A stretch of DNA of 44,115 nucleotides, from contig CAZWDT010000016.1 in NCBI GenBank assembly GCA_964632755.1, forward strand, positions 1-44,115, written 5' to 3'. Below, one piece after another: positions 1 through 7,879 of this stretch. The DNA comes from JAFGMR01 sp964632755. GTDB taxonomy: Archaea > Halobacteriota > Methanosarcinia > Methanotrichales > Methanotrichaceae. The position numbers and the translations under genes were made by a program. The notes beneath the pieces were generated by a model, which saw nothing but the letters and a program-made list of their open reading frames with translations, ran no database searches and was not told the origin of the DNA. Each line of letters starts with the position of its first letter. Positions within the stretch are counted from its first letter, which is position 1.

Positions 1-8
1 CGGTCTAA

Positions 9-28
9 CCTGCCTTTGAAAAGGCAGG
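9..28. repeat. Perfect 9-bp stem hairpin with GA loop
   Basis: Arms CCTGCCTTT and AAAGGCAGG are separated by GA. The geometry matches the hairpin at 622-641 (9-bp stem, GA loop), and both resemble the subterminal hairpins of IS200/IS605-type elements. It could also be a simple terminator for a gene to the left of the window. Confidence 0.45.
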
Positions 29-49
29 GATGCGGCCTGCTCTTTCTCC

Positions 50-196
50 TCAAACTCCCCTCTCCTTGTCCTCTGATGCCAGACGGATCAGGGGATCGAC
101 GGCCTCCGGCGATGCCAGAGCCGCCAGAGCCAGTAAGTACAGAACCCGCTTTGTTCTTATTTCATCCACTCTCCTGGAGATGGTGGCGGTCATCAT
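50..196 (-). CDS. Small hypothetical protein, weakly antitoxin-like
   Basis: A 48-residue reading frame starting with two adjacent ATG codons. The N-terminus (MTATISRRVDE) resembles the beta strand and first helix of ribbon-helix-helix or UPF0175-like antitoxins. The rest (TKRVLYLLALAALASPE) is helical, but the frame ends early, so if real it may be a truncated antitoxin. No toxin gene is visible beside it. It lies among mobile-element debris, and length alone gives little support. Confidence 0.22.
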   Translation of the reverse strand: MMTATISRRVDEIRTKRVLYLLALAALASPEAVDPLIRLASEDKERGV

Positions 197-263
197 CAAA
201 GAAAGATGTATCGATTCCGGAGGGAACGGTCATCGTGATTTGTCAATAGGCTGTTATTTATAG

Positions 264-424
264 CATTAACTCCCATGTTTTAGGGGATATATTTAGACAG
301 GTGGCCAATGCATATTGATTCAGGAAATGACGTATTCTCTAAATGCAAGGGATCGGATTTTCGATTATCGATATCAGTCTGCCCGATTCGAAGAAAACTA
401 TCCCCTACTCATTGGGAGTTAAGG
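264..424 (+). repeat. MITE-like 161-bp element, copy 1
   Basis: The element starts CATTAACTCCCA and ends TGGGAGTTAAGG, giving imperfect terminal inverted repeats of about 26 bp that also share TAGGGGATA. The same 161 bp occurs in inverse orientation at 27270-27430, with about nine mismatches by eye. It has no coding capacity. A transposase tail follows directly at 426, as a similar one does beside the other copy. No clear target-site duplication is visible. Confidence 0.8.
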
Positions 425-425
425 T

Positions 426-554
426 TTGAAATATCAAGATGAAGACGGGATAACGAAGCTCAACTGCCCCGCAAAACATGCCGGCCTAATTGATCATGTC
501 TGGAGCCTTGGAGAGCTCTTGACTTTTCCGTACTACAAAACTAGAGCCGATTAG
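426..554 (+). pseudogene. Transposase C-terminal remnant, copy 1
   Basis: An open frame of 42 residues ending in TAG, containing CPAKHAGLIDHVWSLGELL. This resembles the extreme C-terminus of IS1-like DDE transposases (a PAM-x-AGL-x-DHVW-x-x-x-ELL type end). A second copy at 27103-27270 reads GLKYINEVG then CPAWAQGLTDHVWWLGEL, so the tail is a real, once-coding sequence. The catalytic part is absent; the MITE-like repeat abuts it upstream. Confidence 0.55.
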
Positions 555-621
555 CGGTTCACGACCGAGACAGCGGTTGATCGACTTAAGTTAATGTAAA
601 AACGGCGAGGGTTCACTTCAT

Positions 622-641
622 CCCCGACCTGAAGGTCGGGG
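622..641. repeat. IS605-like terminal hairpin
   Basis: A perfect 9-bp stem, CCCCGACCT/AGGTCGGGG, with a GA loop, followed by TATTCG. Read on the minus strand it is CGAATACCCCG plus stem, the same lead as the hairpin at 28666-28686. Ends of this form are common at the borders of archaeal IS200/IS605 (TnpB) elements, but no tnpA or tnpB is present here. It sits about 20 bp before the readable part of the DUF4143 remnant. Confidence 0.5.
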
Positions 642-660
642 TATTCGTGACCCTCCGCAC

Positions 661-876
661 TCCCAATGTAATAAGTGGGGGTCAGGCCGGATACCCTTGG
701 AGGTCAAGTACCAGCAGCAGATCTCCGAGAGGGACGCAAGATCGTTGCATTCGTTCATGCAGAAGGATGCAAACCGCGATCCATTCGGAGTGCTCGTCAC
801 ATTGAACGACGAGATCGACCTTGAAGATCCCGATATCGTCGCCCTGCCCCTATCGTCGCTCCTGCTGATGAGATGA
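661..876 (+). pseudogene. C-terminal remnant of a DUF4143-type AAA ATPase
   Basis: The + strand frame here encodes GRIPLEVKYQQQISERDARS, then LHSFMQK, PFGVLVTLNDE and an end ALPLSSLLLMR with a TGA at 874-876. This matches the C-terminal PD-(D/E)xK-like end of ATP-binding DUF4143 proteins (IPxEVKYQ, then a L-x-SFM helix, then a GVLVT strand and a P-x-x-xLL ending). The ATPase part is missing, and mobile-element debris takes its place upstream. It overlaps the 3' end of truA by 27 bp in the opposite direction. The family is recognised by eye only. Confidence 0.5.
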
Positions 877-1680
877 TTGCTGCTTAAGAGCCATCCCCTC
901 CTCGATCTCCCGGGCAACTCCTGCAAGGGCCATCCACCGCCCGGTCATGGCGGAGAGCATCCTCGCCGCGCGAGCCTTGGCATATGGATCCTCCTGCCAG
1001 TCCAGGCCCTCGTAGCCCACGTCCATCAGTATGAGGCCCTCGGGAGGCGCCGCCGGAGCTCCGCGATTGATCGAGGAATCGAGAAGCTCCTCGATCCAGT
1101 CCAGGCTACGAAGCCCTGATCCGACCGCCTCGAGGGCGCCTGCTATGCGCCTTACCATGTTCCAGAGAAATCCTCCTGCCCTGATATCGAAGATGACCAT
1201 GCTGTTCCTCTCATCGATATCGATACGCATCACTTCGCGAACGGTATCCTCCTTGGTCGAGGAGAAGTTCCTGAAGTCGTGGGCGCCGAGCAAGAGCTCG
1301 CCCGCATCCCGCATGGCCTCCAGGTCGAGGCCGGGGTGGTAAAGCAGGTAGCGATACTCACGCCACTCTGCGCTCCATCTCGCGGAGAAGCCGTACGGGG
1401 CCTTCGACCAGGCCCAGGTCCATATCTCGGGAGGAAGCCTGCTGTTGATCACACGGGGGCGGGCAAGGCATTCCGCCTCCTCCTCGATGTAGAAGTCAAC
1501 CACCTGGCCTAGCGCGTTTACCCCCCTGTCGGTCCTTCCTGCGTAGCAGAAATCGCCCTTCTCGACGCCGATGTTCAGCAACGCCACCCGCAGGGCCGAC
1601 TCGATCGTGGCAAGGCCTGGCTGGCGTTGGAAGCCATAGTAGCTGCCCCCGATATAGGCAAGCTTCATCGCCATCTTCAT
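850..1680 (-). CDS. truA: tRNA pseudouridine(38-40) synthase TruA
   Basis: Isomerises uridine to pseudouridine in the tRNA anticodon arm. The N-terminal strand KLAYIGGSYYGFQRQPG and the catalytic motif YAGRTDRGVNA are clear; the catalytic Asp is about residue 51 from the chosen start. The second half carries the FLWNMVRRI motif typical of the family. Length (276 residues) is normal for archaeal TruA. The start at 1680 is chosen because GGTGG lies just upstream; an in-frame ATG at 1695 is an alternative. The gene lies downstream of the leuC/hacA gene on the same strand, 88 bp away, and may be co-transcribed. Confidence 0.93.
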   Translation of the reverse strand: MKMAMKLAYIGGSYYGFQRQPGLATIESALRVALLNIGVEKGDFCYAGRTDRGVNALGQVVDFYIEEEAECLARPRVINSRLPPEIWTWAWSKAPYGFSARWSAEWREYRYLLYHPGLDLEAMRDAGELLLGAHDFRNFSSTKEDTVREVMRIDIDERNSMVIFDIRAGGFLWNMVRRIAGALEAVGSGLRSLDWIEELLDSSINRGAPAAPPEGLILMDVGYEGLDWQEDPYAKARAARMLSAMTGRWMALAGVAREIEEGMALKQQSSHQQERR

Positions 1681-1768
1681 CCTGCCACCATCCAAGAAGG
1701 GACTCGAATATCCCCGGGATCGGATACGACCTCGATCTCACCATTCCCTTCGGGCATTCTATGCCACA

Positions 1769-3058
1769 CTAGCGTCCTTGGATATCTCGAGGATCGGTTA
1801 TGACGCCGGAAATAGCGCTTGCCCCGGCCGTTGCAGGCGAGCAGAGGTAGACCGAGGCCTCGCTGCTGCCCTGCCTCCCGACGAAGTTCCTGTTTGAGGT
1901 CGAGAGGCAGACCTCGCCTGGGCCGAGCAGGCCGAAGCTTCCGCCCATGCAAGGTCCGCAGCAGGGAGACTCGACGAGGGCGCCTGCCTCCATCAGCCTC
2001 TCCAAGAGGCCTGCGCGCAGGACCTTGAGGTACTCCGTGCGGCTTGCCGGGATCACTATCATCCTCACTCCTCGAGCGACAGGCTCATTCCCCATCAGGC
2101 GGCATGCAAGCTCTATGTCCTCGAACCTTCCGTTGGTGCAGGATCCAAGGAAGACCTGGTCTATCTTGGTCCCGGCCACCCGGCCTACAGGCTCCACCCG
2201 GTCGACTTTGTGGGGCAGGGCCACCTGGGGCTCGAGGTCGTCGACATCCCAGGTCCGAACGGTGCAAGGGGCATCGTCATCGCCTTTGATGGGATTGATC
2301 TCTCGCTCGCCTGCCCTCTCCTCGATATAGCGCAGCGTCACATCGTCCGGCTCCACGAGGCCTGCTTTCCCCCCCATCTCGATTGCCATGTTGGCCATGG
2401 TCATCCGCTCCGCCATATTCATCGCGGAGACCGTCTGACCTTCGAACTCGCAGGCCATGTAGGTTGCGCCGTCCGCCCCCATATCCCCGATCATGCGCAA
2501 GACGAGGTCCTTGGATGTGACGAAAGAAGGCAGCTTCCCTTCCGCAATCAACCTAAGCGTTCGTGGAACCATGAACCAGAGCCTTCCTGTCGCGAGGACC
2601 GAGGCCATATCGGTGCTGCCGATGCCGGTTGAGAAGGCACCCAAGGCCCCATATGTGCATGTGTGCGAGTCGGAGCCTACGACCAGCTGGCCCGGGAGGA
2701 CGTGCCCCTTCTCCGGCATCACCTGATGGCAGACCCCTTCCGATACGTCGTAGTTGAGGATGCCCTGTTCACCAGCGAACCGGCGAAGCATCTGGTGATT
2801 CTCCGCAGCCTTGATGCTATCTGCCGGCACCTGATGATCGAAGAGCATCACTATCTTTGAGGCGTCCCAGACCCTGCCATCTTCTCCGGAAATCTCGTAG
2901 AAACCCTTGACTGCCAAAGGACCGGTGATGTCATGGATCATCGCGCAGTCAATATCCGCCATCACGAACTGGCCAGCACGGGCCTCTACCTTGGCGGCTC
3001 TGGAGAATATCTTCTCCGAAAGGGTCTGACCTGTCATGACCTGCCCCATCTCGGGCAA
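1769..3058 (-). CDS. leuC: 3-isopropylmalate dehydratase / homoaconitase large subunit (LeuC/HacA)
   Basis: A [4Fe-4S] hydro-lyase large subunit of the aconitase family, 429 residues, the usual archaeal size. Cluster ligands are Cys307 (GSCTNG) and Cys367 and Cys370 (SPCCGPCMGG). VVGSDSHTCTYG near 127-138 and the C-terminal TSNRNFVGRQG are family signatures. In methanogens, paralogues serve leucine synthesis (LeuC) or 2-oxosuberate synthesis for coenzyme B (HacA); the large subunit alone does not settle which. No small-subunit gene lies nearby. An alternative start is the MTGQTLSEKI methionine (residue 8). The gene is divergent from trpB2. Confidence 0.9.
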   Translation of the reverse strand: MPEMGQVMTGQTLSEKIFSRAAKVEARAGQFVMADIDCAMIHDITGPLAVKGFYEISGEDGRVWDASKIVMLFDHQVPADSIKAAENHQMLRRFAGEQGILNYDVSEGVCHQVMPEKGHVLPGQLVVGSDSHTCTYGALGAFSTGIGSTDMASVLATGRLWFMVPRTLRLIAEGKLPSFVTSKDLVLRMIGDMGADGATYMACEFEGQTVSAMNMAERMTMANMAIEMGGKAGLVEPDDVTLRYIEERAGEREINPIKGDDDAPCTVRTWDVDDLEPQVALPHKVDRVEPVGRVAGTKIDQVFLGSCTNGRFEDIELACRLMGNEPVARGVRMIVIPASRTEYLKVLRAGLLERLMEAGALVESPCCGPCMGGSFGLLGPGEVCLSTSNRNFVGRQGSSEASVYLCSPATAGASAISGVITDPRDIQGR

Positions 3059-3138
3059 GGTTAATAAATTTTGACCTCCGCTCGGCCCGGCCGGGCGCTC
3101 GATGCATGCTCGATGCCTGGAATTATCCAGCTCAAAGG

Positions 3139-3147
3139 GTTTAAATA
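3139..3147 (+). promoter_or_regulatory. TATA box for trpB2
   Basis: TTTAAATAA preceded by GGG, in the divergent gap between leuC/hacA and trpB2. About 26 bp downstream puts the transcript start near 3168-3170, which leaves a roughly 47-nt leader before the TTG start at 3216. Confidence 0.5.
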
Positions 3148-3215
3148 ATGCAGATTTGTAACCGTCATTGCGCGTAAGGATACATCAAAGACGACCAACC
3201 CAAGGAGCGATTATT

Positions 3216-4568
3216 TTGAGGACCAAGATTTTGCTGGATGAGGAAGACATCCCCAAGAGATGGTACAACGTTGGAGCTGACCTGCCGACCCCCCTCGATC
3301 CGCCACTGAATCCGGCAACGTGCAAGCCCCTGCAGCCTCAGGATCTGGAGGCTATATTTCCAAAGTCGTTGATCAAGCAGGAGGCGAGCACTGATAGGTG
3401 GATAGACATCCCCGACGAGGTACGGGATATCTACCGCCTCTGGAGGCCAACTCCCCTATTCAGGGCATTCAAGCTTGAGAGCGCCTTGAAGACCCCGGCC
3501 AAGATATATTACAAGTACGAGGGGGTCAGCCCTGCAGGAAGCCACAAACCTAACACCGCTGTGCCCCAGGCCTACTACAACATGGTGGAAGGAATAGAGA
3601 GGATCGCAACCGAGACCGGCGCTGGACAATGGGGCTCGGCGCTAAGCCTTGCCACATGCTTCTTCGATATGGAGTGCACGGTCTATATGGTGAGGGCGAG
3701 CTACGACCAGAAGCCTTATCGGCGGAGCATGATGAGGACATGGGGGGCGGAGTGCATCCCAAGCCCGAGCGACAAAACCGAGTCGGGACGAAGGTTCTTG
3801 AAGGAGTTTCCCAACACCTCGGGAAGCTTGGGGATGGCCATTTCAGAAGCGGTCGAGGATGCCGCCACACATGAGAATACCAATTATGCGCTGGGATCGG
3901 TCCTCAACCACGTCCTCCTCCATCAGACCGTCGAGGGCCTCGAGCTCAAGAAACAGTTCGAGATCGCAGACGACTTCCCAGACATCATCTTCGGCTGTGT
4001 CGGAGGGGGCAGCAACTTCCCGGGCATGTGCTTCCCCTACATCCCGGATAAGCTGAAGGACCATAAGGAGATGCGGATGGTGGCTTGCGAGCCTACAGCC
4101 TGCCCGACGTTGACCAAGGGGCTCTATGCCTACGACTTCGGCGACACCGCCATGCTCACCCCCTTGCTCAAGATGCATACTCTGGGCCACGACTTCGTGC
4201 CGCCTGGAATCCATGCAGGCGGCCTGAGGTATCATGGAGACGCCCCCCTGCTCTGCAACCTCGTACATGAAGGGCTGATCGAGGCCCGCGCATTCCATCA
4301 GAACGAGGTATTCAAGGCTGCGACGACGTTTGCCAGAAGCGAAGGAATCATCCCCGCCCCGGAGGCGGCCCATGCCATCAAGGCCACGATCGACGAGGCC
4401 CTGAAGTGCAAGGAGTCCGGAGAGACGAAGACGCTGATGCTCTCCCTCAGCGGCCATGGCCACTTCGACCTATCGGCCTACGATGCCTACTTCGATGGTT
4501 CGCTTGTCGACTACGAATATCCAGCTGAGCTGGTGAAGCAGTCCCTTGCAAAGCTTCCCCGTGTCTGA
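3216..4568 (+). CDS. trpB2: Tryptophan synthase beta-like protein TrpB2
   Basis: A PLP enzyme that condenses indole and serine to tryptophan; TrpB2 proteins are often found without a TrpA partner. The PLP lysine is in SPAGSHKPNT (Lys111), and the phosphate-binding loop is GCVGGGSNFPG. At 450 residues it is longer than classical TrpB1, as TrpB2 should be. I chose TTG at 3216 because GGAG lies 7-8 nt before it; a TTG at 3168 would fall at the predicted transcript start. No other trp gene is in the window. It overlaps the next gene by at least 8 bp. Confidence 0.92.
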   Translation: MRTKILLDEEDIPKRWYNVGADLPTPLDPPLNPATCKPLQPQDLEAIFPKSLIKQEASTDRWIDIPDEVRDIYRLWRPTPLFRAFKLESALKTPAKIYYKYEGVSPAGSHKPNTAVPQAYYNMVEGIERIATETGAGQWGSALSLATCFFDMECTVYMVRASYDQKPYRRSMMRTWGAECIPSPSDKTESGRRFLKEFPNTSGSLGMAISEAVEDAATHENTNYALGSVLNHVLLHQTVEGLELKKQFEIADDFPDIIFGCVGGGSNFPGMCFPYIPDKLKDHKEMRMVACEPTACPTLTKGLYAYDFGDTAMLTPLLKMHTLGHDFVPPGIHAGGLRYHGDAPLLCNLVHEGLIEARAFHQNEVFKAATTFARSEGIIPAPEAAHAIKATIDEALKCKESGETKTLMLSLSGHGHFDLSAYDAYFDGSLVDYEYPAELVKQSLAKLPRV

Positions 4569-5703
4569 GCCCTTCAAGGAACGCCGCTTAGGCTTCTTGA
4601 TTAATCCAATCGCCGGCATGGGCGGCAAGGTGGGGCTTAAAGGGACGGACGGCCTCTCGGAGAGGGCAAGGGAGATGGGTGCAGAGCCGGTTGCTCCAAA
4701 AAGGGCAATCGAAGCCCTGCGCCACCCCGGTCTTCGCGGCTCCGCCCTCTTTCTCACAGCCTCCGGCGATATGGGCGAGGATGCCTTGAGGGAGGCCGGG
4801 CTCGCCCACCGGGTGGTCCATAGGGCCAATGACCCGAGCGGCCCAGAGGACACTATCGCAGCATGCCAAGCGTTCGTCCTAGAGGGAGCGGAGCTGATAC
4901 TATTCTGCGGCGGGGACGGCACCGCCCGGAACGTTGCCTTTGCGTCAGGTGAGACGCCGATCCTCGGAATACCGGCGGGCGTGAAGATGCACTCGGGGGT
5001 CTTTGCCGTAAGCCCCAAGACTGCAGCAGGCCTTGCGTTTCGCTACCTGAATGGAGAGCTCCAGACGAGGGAGACCGAGGTTGCCGATGTCGACGAGGAG
5101 AGCTATCGGTCAGGCGTCCTCCAGACGAGGATATACGCAACTGCCAGAACCCCATACCTCCCAGCGTTAGTCCAAGAGAGAAAGCAGGTATACTCTTCTC
5201 CAAACGAGGACGAGTTCAAGCGCGAGATCGCCTTGTTCGCCAATGAGTTCATGAGGGACGGGTCTGCCTATATTATGGGCGCCGGGACGACCACGGAGAG
5301 CATCGCCCGGGAGATGGGCGTTACGAAGACACTTCTTGGAGTCGACGTCGTTCGCGAAGGAGAGACCATACTGATGGACGCTTCTGAGAGCGACCTCCTC
5401 CGGCTGATCGGAGAGATTCGGGAGGAGGGGGCAAGGGCGATGATCATAGTGAGCCCTATCGGTGCCCAGGGTTTCGTTCTTGGACGCGGAAGCCAGCAGA
5501 TCAGCGCGGACGTTATCCGCCTGGCAGGTCCGGAGAACTTGATCATCGTCGGAACGCCTCATAAGCTAGCCGAGCTTTCCCATCTCTTGGTGGATACGGG
5601 CGATTTCGACCTCGATTGCGCCCTCTCAGGAGAGCGGCAGGTCGTCTGCGGGTATCGGCTCGCCCAGCGGAAGAAGGTCATTGCAGCAGGCGACCTTCTC
5701 TGA
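4561..5703 (+). CDS. ATP-NAD kinase family protein (COG3199-like)
   Basis: About 380 residues. The N-terminus GFLINPIAGMGGKVGLKG and the motif FCGGDGTARNV are the nucleotide-binding hallmarks of the ATP-NAD/diacylglycerol kinase fold. The C-terminal half (MGAGTTTESIAREMG, LLGVDVVREG) is typical of the archaeal COG3199 group, predicted polyphosphate/ATP-NAD kinases. The true substrate is not known from sequence. The GTG at 4561 overlaps the trpB2 stop by 8 bp; a TTG at 4546 is also in frame. The stop overlaps the start of the macro-domain gene, so the three form an operon. Confidence 0.82.
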   Translation: MSEPFKERRLGFLINPIAGMGGKVGLKGTDGLSERAREMGAEPVAPKRAIEALRHPGLRGSALFLTASGDMGEDALREAGLAHRVVHRANDPSGPEDTIAACQAFVLEGAELILFCGGDGTARNVAFASGETPILGIPAGVKMHSGVFAVSPKTAAGLAFRYLNGELQTRETEVADVDEESYRSGVLQTRIYATARTPYLPALVQERKQVYSSPNEDEFKREIALFANEFMRDGSAYIMGAGTTTESIAREMGVTKTLLGVDVVREGETILMDASESDLLRLIGEIREEGARAMIIVSPIGAQGFVLGRGSQQISADVIRLAGPENLIIVGTPHKLAELSHLLVDTGDFDLDCALSGERQVVCGYRLAQRKKVIAAGDLL

Positions 5704-6278
5704 TGGTGGTGTTGAATATGGGATGGACGAGGATCTCGATTGCGATTGCGGATATCACGAAGATGAGGGTCGATTCAATTGTCAACGCCGCAAACAACAC
5801 GCTTCTCGGGGGAGAGGGCGTGGACGGCGCAATCCACAGGGCTGCAGGGCCGGGACTGCTGGAGGAGTGCCGTCAATTGAAGGGCTGCCCCACTGGAAAG
5901 GCGGTTATTACCGGCGGCTACAACCTGCCTGCCGCCTGGGTTATCCACACGGTCGGCCCCATCTGGAGGGGTGGCGGCCAAGGAGAGGATGAGACCCTGG
6001 CGAGATGCTACAAGAGCTGTCTCGATCTTGCGGTAGGCCGGGGCCTGAGCACTATCGCCTTTCCCTCGATAAGCACAGGAGCCTATGGCTTTCCTCTTGA
6101 AAGAGCAGCGCCCATAGCGATTCGGGAGATCGCCTCGTTCTTGAAGAGAGAGGAGTCGCTGAAGAGTGTGATCATGGTCTGCCATGAGGAGAAGGCCTTC
6201 AACTGCTACCTTGGAGCGCTTCGTCTGCAGATCGGCCGAGAAGAAAAGAGTAGCCCCAAAGCTTCCGAACTCGAATAA
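5703..6278 (+). CDS. Macro domain protein (ADP-ribose-binding/hydrolase)
   Basis: A 191-residue single-domain protein. The ADP-ribose-binding loops are plain: VNAANNTLLGGEGVDGAIHR near the start and STGAYGFP in the second half, with VIHTVGP between. MacroD-like proteins hydrolyse O-acetyl-ADP-ribose or mono-ADP-ribosyl groups. The ATG at 5703 overlaps the upstream TGA by one base (TGATG), showing translational coupling to the NAD-kinase-like gene. NAD synthesis and ADP-ribose removal are a sensible pairing. ATG 5718 is an alternative start. Confidence 0.9.
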   Translation: MVVLNMGWTRISIAIADITKMRVDSIVNAANNTLLGGEGVDGAIHRAAGPGLLEECRQLKGCPTGKAVITGGYNLPAAWVIHTVGPIWRGGGQGEDETLARCYKSCLDLAVGRGLSTIAFPSISTGAYGFPLERAAPIAIREIASFLKREESLKSVIMVCHEEKAFNCYLGALRLQIGREEKSSPKASELE

Positions 6279-6314
6279 AGTGTAAAGGGGGAAGAAGCCC
6301 GATGGGCCAAGGGG

Positions 6315-6704
6315 TCAGTCCTCGGGCTCGCAGCGTAGACAGCGATAGGGGTCGAGAGAGCTCCTCACAATCTCCTCTGGGATATTCACGTACTTTCTCA
6401 CAAGCCCCACAAAGAGCTTCTCCTGAGTGTGCAGATCCATGCCATAATGGTCGCCCAGGCCGGTCTTCTCGAACTCGTGGACGATGAGCCTCATCTGGAT
6501 CTTTGTTATGCGGTAGGATGAGGAAAGGCCTGCCACGACGTTGATGTAGTATCCAACACCTCTGGGCTTCTCCGAAGAGATCGTCTTTATCATACCGCAC
6601 TTGACGCAGTAGAGGTGAGGCCGAAGGCCGCGATCCCTTCCCATGTACTTGGAAGGGAGCCACACCTTCTCAGTCTGTCCGCAGTCAATGTGATCACATC
6701 CCAT
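6315..6704 (-). CDS. Conserved zinc-motif hypothetical protein
   Basis: A 129-residue protein not recognised by name. It has a leading MGCDHIDCG, a CVKCG knuckle near residue 35 and a terminal CLRCEPED, so at least one treble-clef or ribbon-type zinc site is likely. The middle is rich in charged and aromatic residues, with no membrane segment. The ATG at 6704 is preferred over 6731 because a strong TATA box (AATATATATA on the minus strand) lies only a few bases before 6731, which would leave no room for a transcript start. A transcription- or RNA-related role is plausible but not shown. Confidence 0.7.
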   Translation of the reverse strand: MGCDHIDCGQTEKVWLPSKYMGRDRGLRPHLYCVKCGMIKTISSEKPRGVGYYINVVAGLSSSYRITKIQMRLIVHEFEKTGLGDHYGMDLHTQEKLFVGLVRKYVNIPEEIVRSSLDPYRCLRCEPED

Positions 6705-6735
6705 AACAATCACACATGTAGCACGAGCCATGCCT

Positions 6736-6750
6736 ATATATATTAATCGC
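6736..6750 (-). promoter_or_regulatory. TATA box for the zinc-motif gene
   Basis: The minus strand reads TTAATATATATAGG. Its position predicts a transcript start near 6717, giving a very short leader before ATG 6704. Confidence 0.55.
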
Positions 6751-6811
6751 AGGCACGGCGAGATCGATTTGATCCCCCTCAGCTTTTAGAGATCAATAGT
6801 ATCTTATTTAG

Positions 6812-6830
6812 CTAAAGTCCATTGGATTAG
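6812..6830. promoter_or_regulatory. Possible operator in front of the ectoine operon
   Basis: CTAAAGTCCATTGGATTAG is an imperfect inverted repeat: TCCA-T-TGGA core flanked by CTAA and TTAG with uneven spacing. It lies 40 bp before the HTH gene and just upstream of a TATA-like ACATATAAC at 6846-6854. The regulatory role is inferred from position only. Confidence 0.3.
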
Positions 6831-6869
6831 AACCTAACATTTAACACATATAACGTTCGAGATGAGAGC

Positions 6870-7322
6870 ATGCCAAAGCCCGAGCAGATCCCCATTCGGA
6901 GGCACTTGAGCCTGGGGGAGATCGACAGGAACATCAGAATGCTCGAGAGATATGCAAAGATCCTGAAGCGGCTCTACTTCATAAGGTATCGATATCAGGG
7001 TCTGAGCGTTGATGAGGCGGCAAGAAGGGTCGAGATCACCAAGAGCGTTGGATACACCTGGCAAAACAGGTGGAACGAGATCGGATACGAGGGTCTGAGC
7101 CCCAGACATGCGGGGGGAAGGCCCTCCAAGATGACCGATCTGCAAAAGGGTCACCTGTGGGAGATATTAAGAGATCGTGACCGATTCACAACTGCCGAGG
7201 TGAAGGAGATGATATTCCAGGAGTTCGGCGTCGAGTATACGCCCAAGCAGGTGAGGATGATACTGCGCAACCTTGGACCGGGGCATTGCAAGGAGCCCTG
7301 CCCCAAAAAAGGCGATTCGTGA
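6870..7322 (+). CDS. IS630-type helix-turn-helix protein, putative regulator of ectABC
   Basis: 150 residues with two helical DNA-binding units: an HTH near 40-75 (GLSVDEAARRVEITKSVGYT) followed by GRPSKMTDLQKG, then a winged-helix-like unit near 100-140 (FTTAEVKEMIFQEFGVEYTP). This is the N-terminal arrangement of IS630/Tc1-type transposases (COG3415), but the DDE catalytic domain is missing and the gene ends cleanly at TGATG, coupled to ectA. That suggests a domesticated DNA-binding domain acting as the operon's regulator. A TATA-like ACATATAAC lies about 20 bp upstream, so the mRNA may be nearly leaderless. A decayed transposase is the alternative, but the coupling argues against it. Confidence 0.8.
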   Translation: MPKPEQIPIRRHLSLGEIDRNIRMLERYAKILKRLYFIRYRYQGLSVDEAARRVEITKSVGYTWQNRWNEIGYEGLSPRHAGGRPSKMTDLQKGHLWEILRDRDRFTTAEVKEMIFQEFGVEYTPKQVRMILRNLGPGHCKEPCPKKGDS

Positions 7323-7867
7323 TGAAAGGAGATCTGTCGGGGGCTTGCCAACTGAGCGATGCAGAGCCTGCTGATCGGGAGAGCCTGGTCTTTCGAAGCC
7401 CCCGTGTTGTGGATGGAGCCAGGATCCACGAGCTTGTGAGATCGTCTCCGCCTCTCGATATAAACTCGCCATATTGCTACCTCCTGCTCTGCAGCCATTT
7501 CTCAAAGACCTGCCTGGTTGCCGTTCTTGATGGGCGGATAATCGCCTTCCTATCGGGGTACATCCCACCCGAGAAGGATGACGTCTTCTTCGTCTGGCAG
7601 ATCGCAGTCGATGCGAGCGAGAGAGGCAGGGGGATTGGAAAGAGGCTCCTATTGGAAGCCCTGAGGAGATCGGCTCGATCTGGCTGTCGCTATCTGGAGA
7701 CGACTATTACGCCCTCCAACCGGGCATCGAGGGCGCTATTTCGATCCCTCGCCAAGGCCACTTGGGCTGTCATCCATGAGAGCCCTTGCTTCTCTGAGGA
7801 GGACCTCGGGCAAGCTGGACACGAGGCTGAGATGCTATTTACAATTGGCCCAATCAAAGAAAAATAA
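7322..7867 (+). CDS. ectA: L-2,4-diaminobutyrate acetyltransferase EctA
   Basis: A GNAT-family enzyme, 181 residues, that N-acetylates L-2,4-diaminobutyrate at the gamma position, the second step of ectoine synthesis. The acetyl-CoA loop is ASERGRGIGKRLL, and the substrate-side segment PPLDINSPYCYLLLCSHFS is typical of EctA, as is TTITPSNRASRALF. The ATG overlaps the upstream TGA by one base. ectB follows after 12 bp. Confidence 0.93.
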   Translation: MKGDLSGACQLSDAEPADRESLVFRSPRVVDGARIHELVRSSPPLDINSPYCYLLLCSHFSKTCLVAVLDGRIIAFLSGYIPPEKDDVFFVWQIAVDASERGRGIGKRLLLEALRRSARSGCRYLETTITPSNRASRALFRSLAKATWAVIHESPCFSEEDLGQAGHEAEMLFTIGPIKEK

Positions 7868-7879
7868 GGTGATATTATT

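Noticed and set aside
618..926. Open minus-strand frame at the left edge
   Set aside because: It lies opposite the DUF4143 remnant, which reads better on the plus strand, and it overlaps truA.
3843..4463. 206-residue minus-strand frame within trpB2
   Set aside because: Antisense to a clear TrpB2; no domain.
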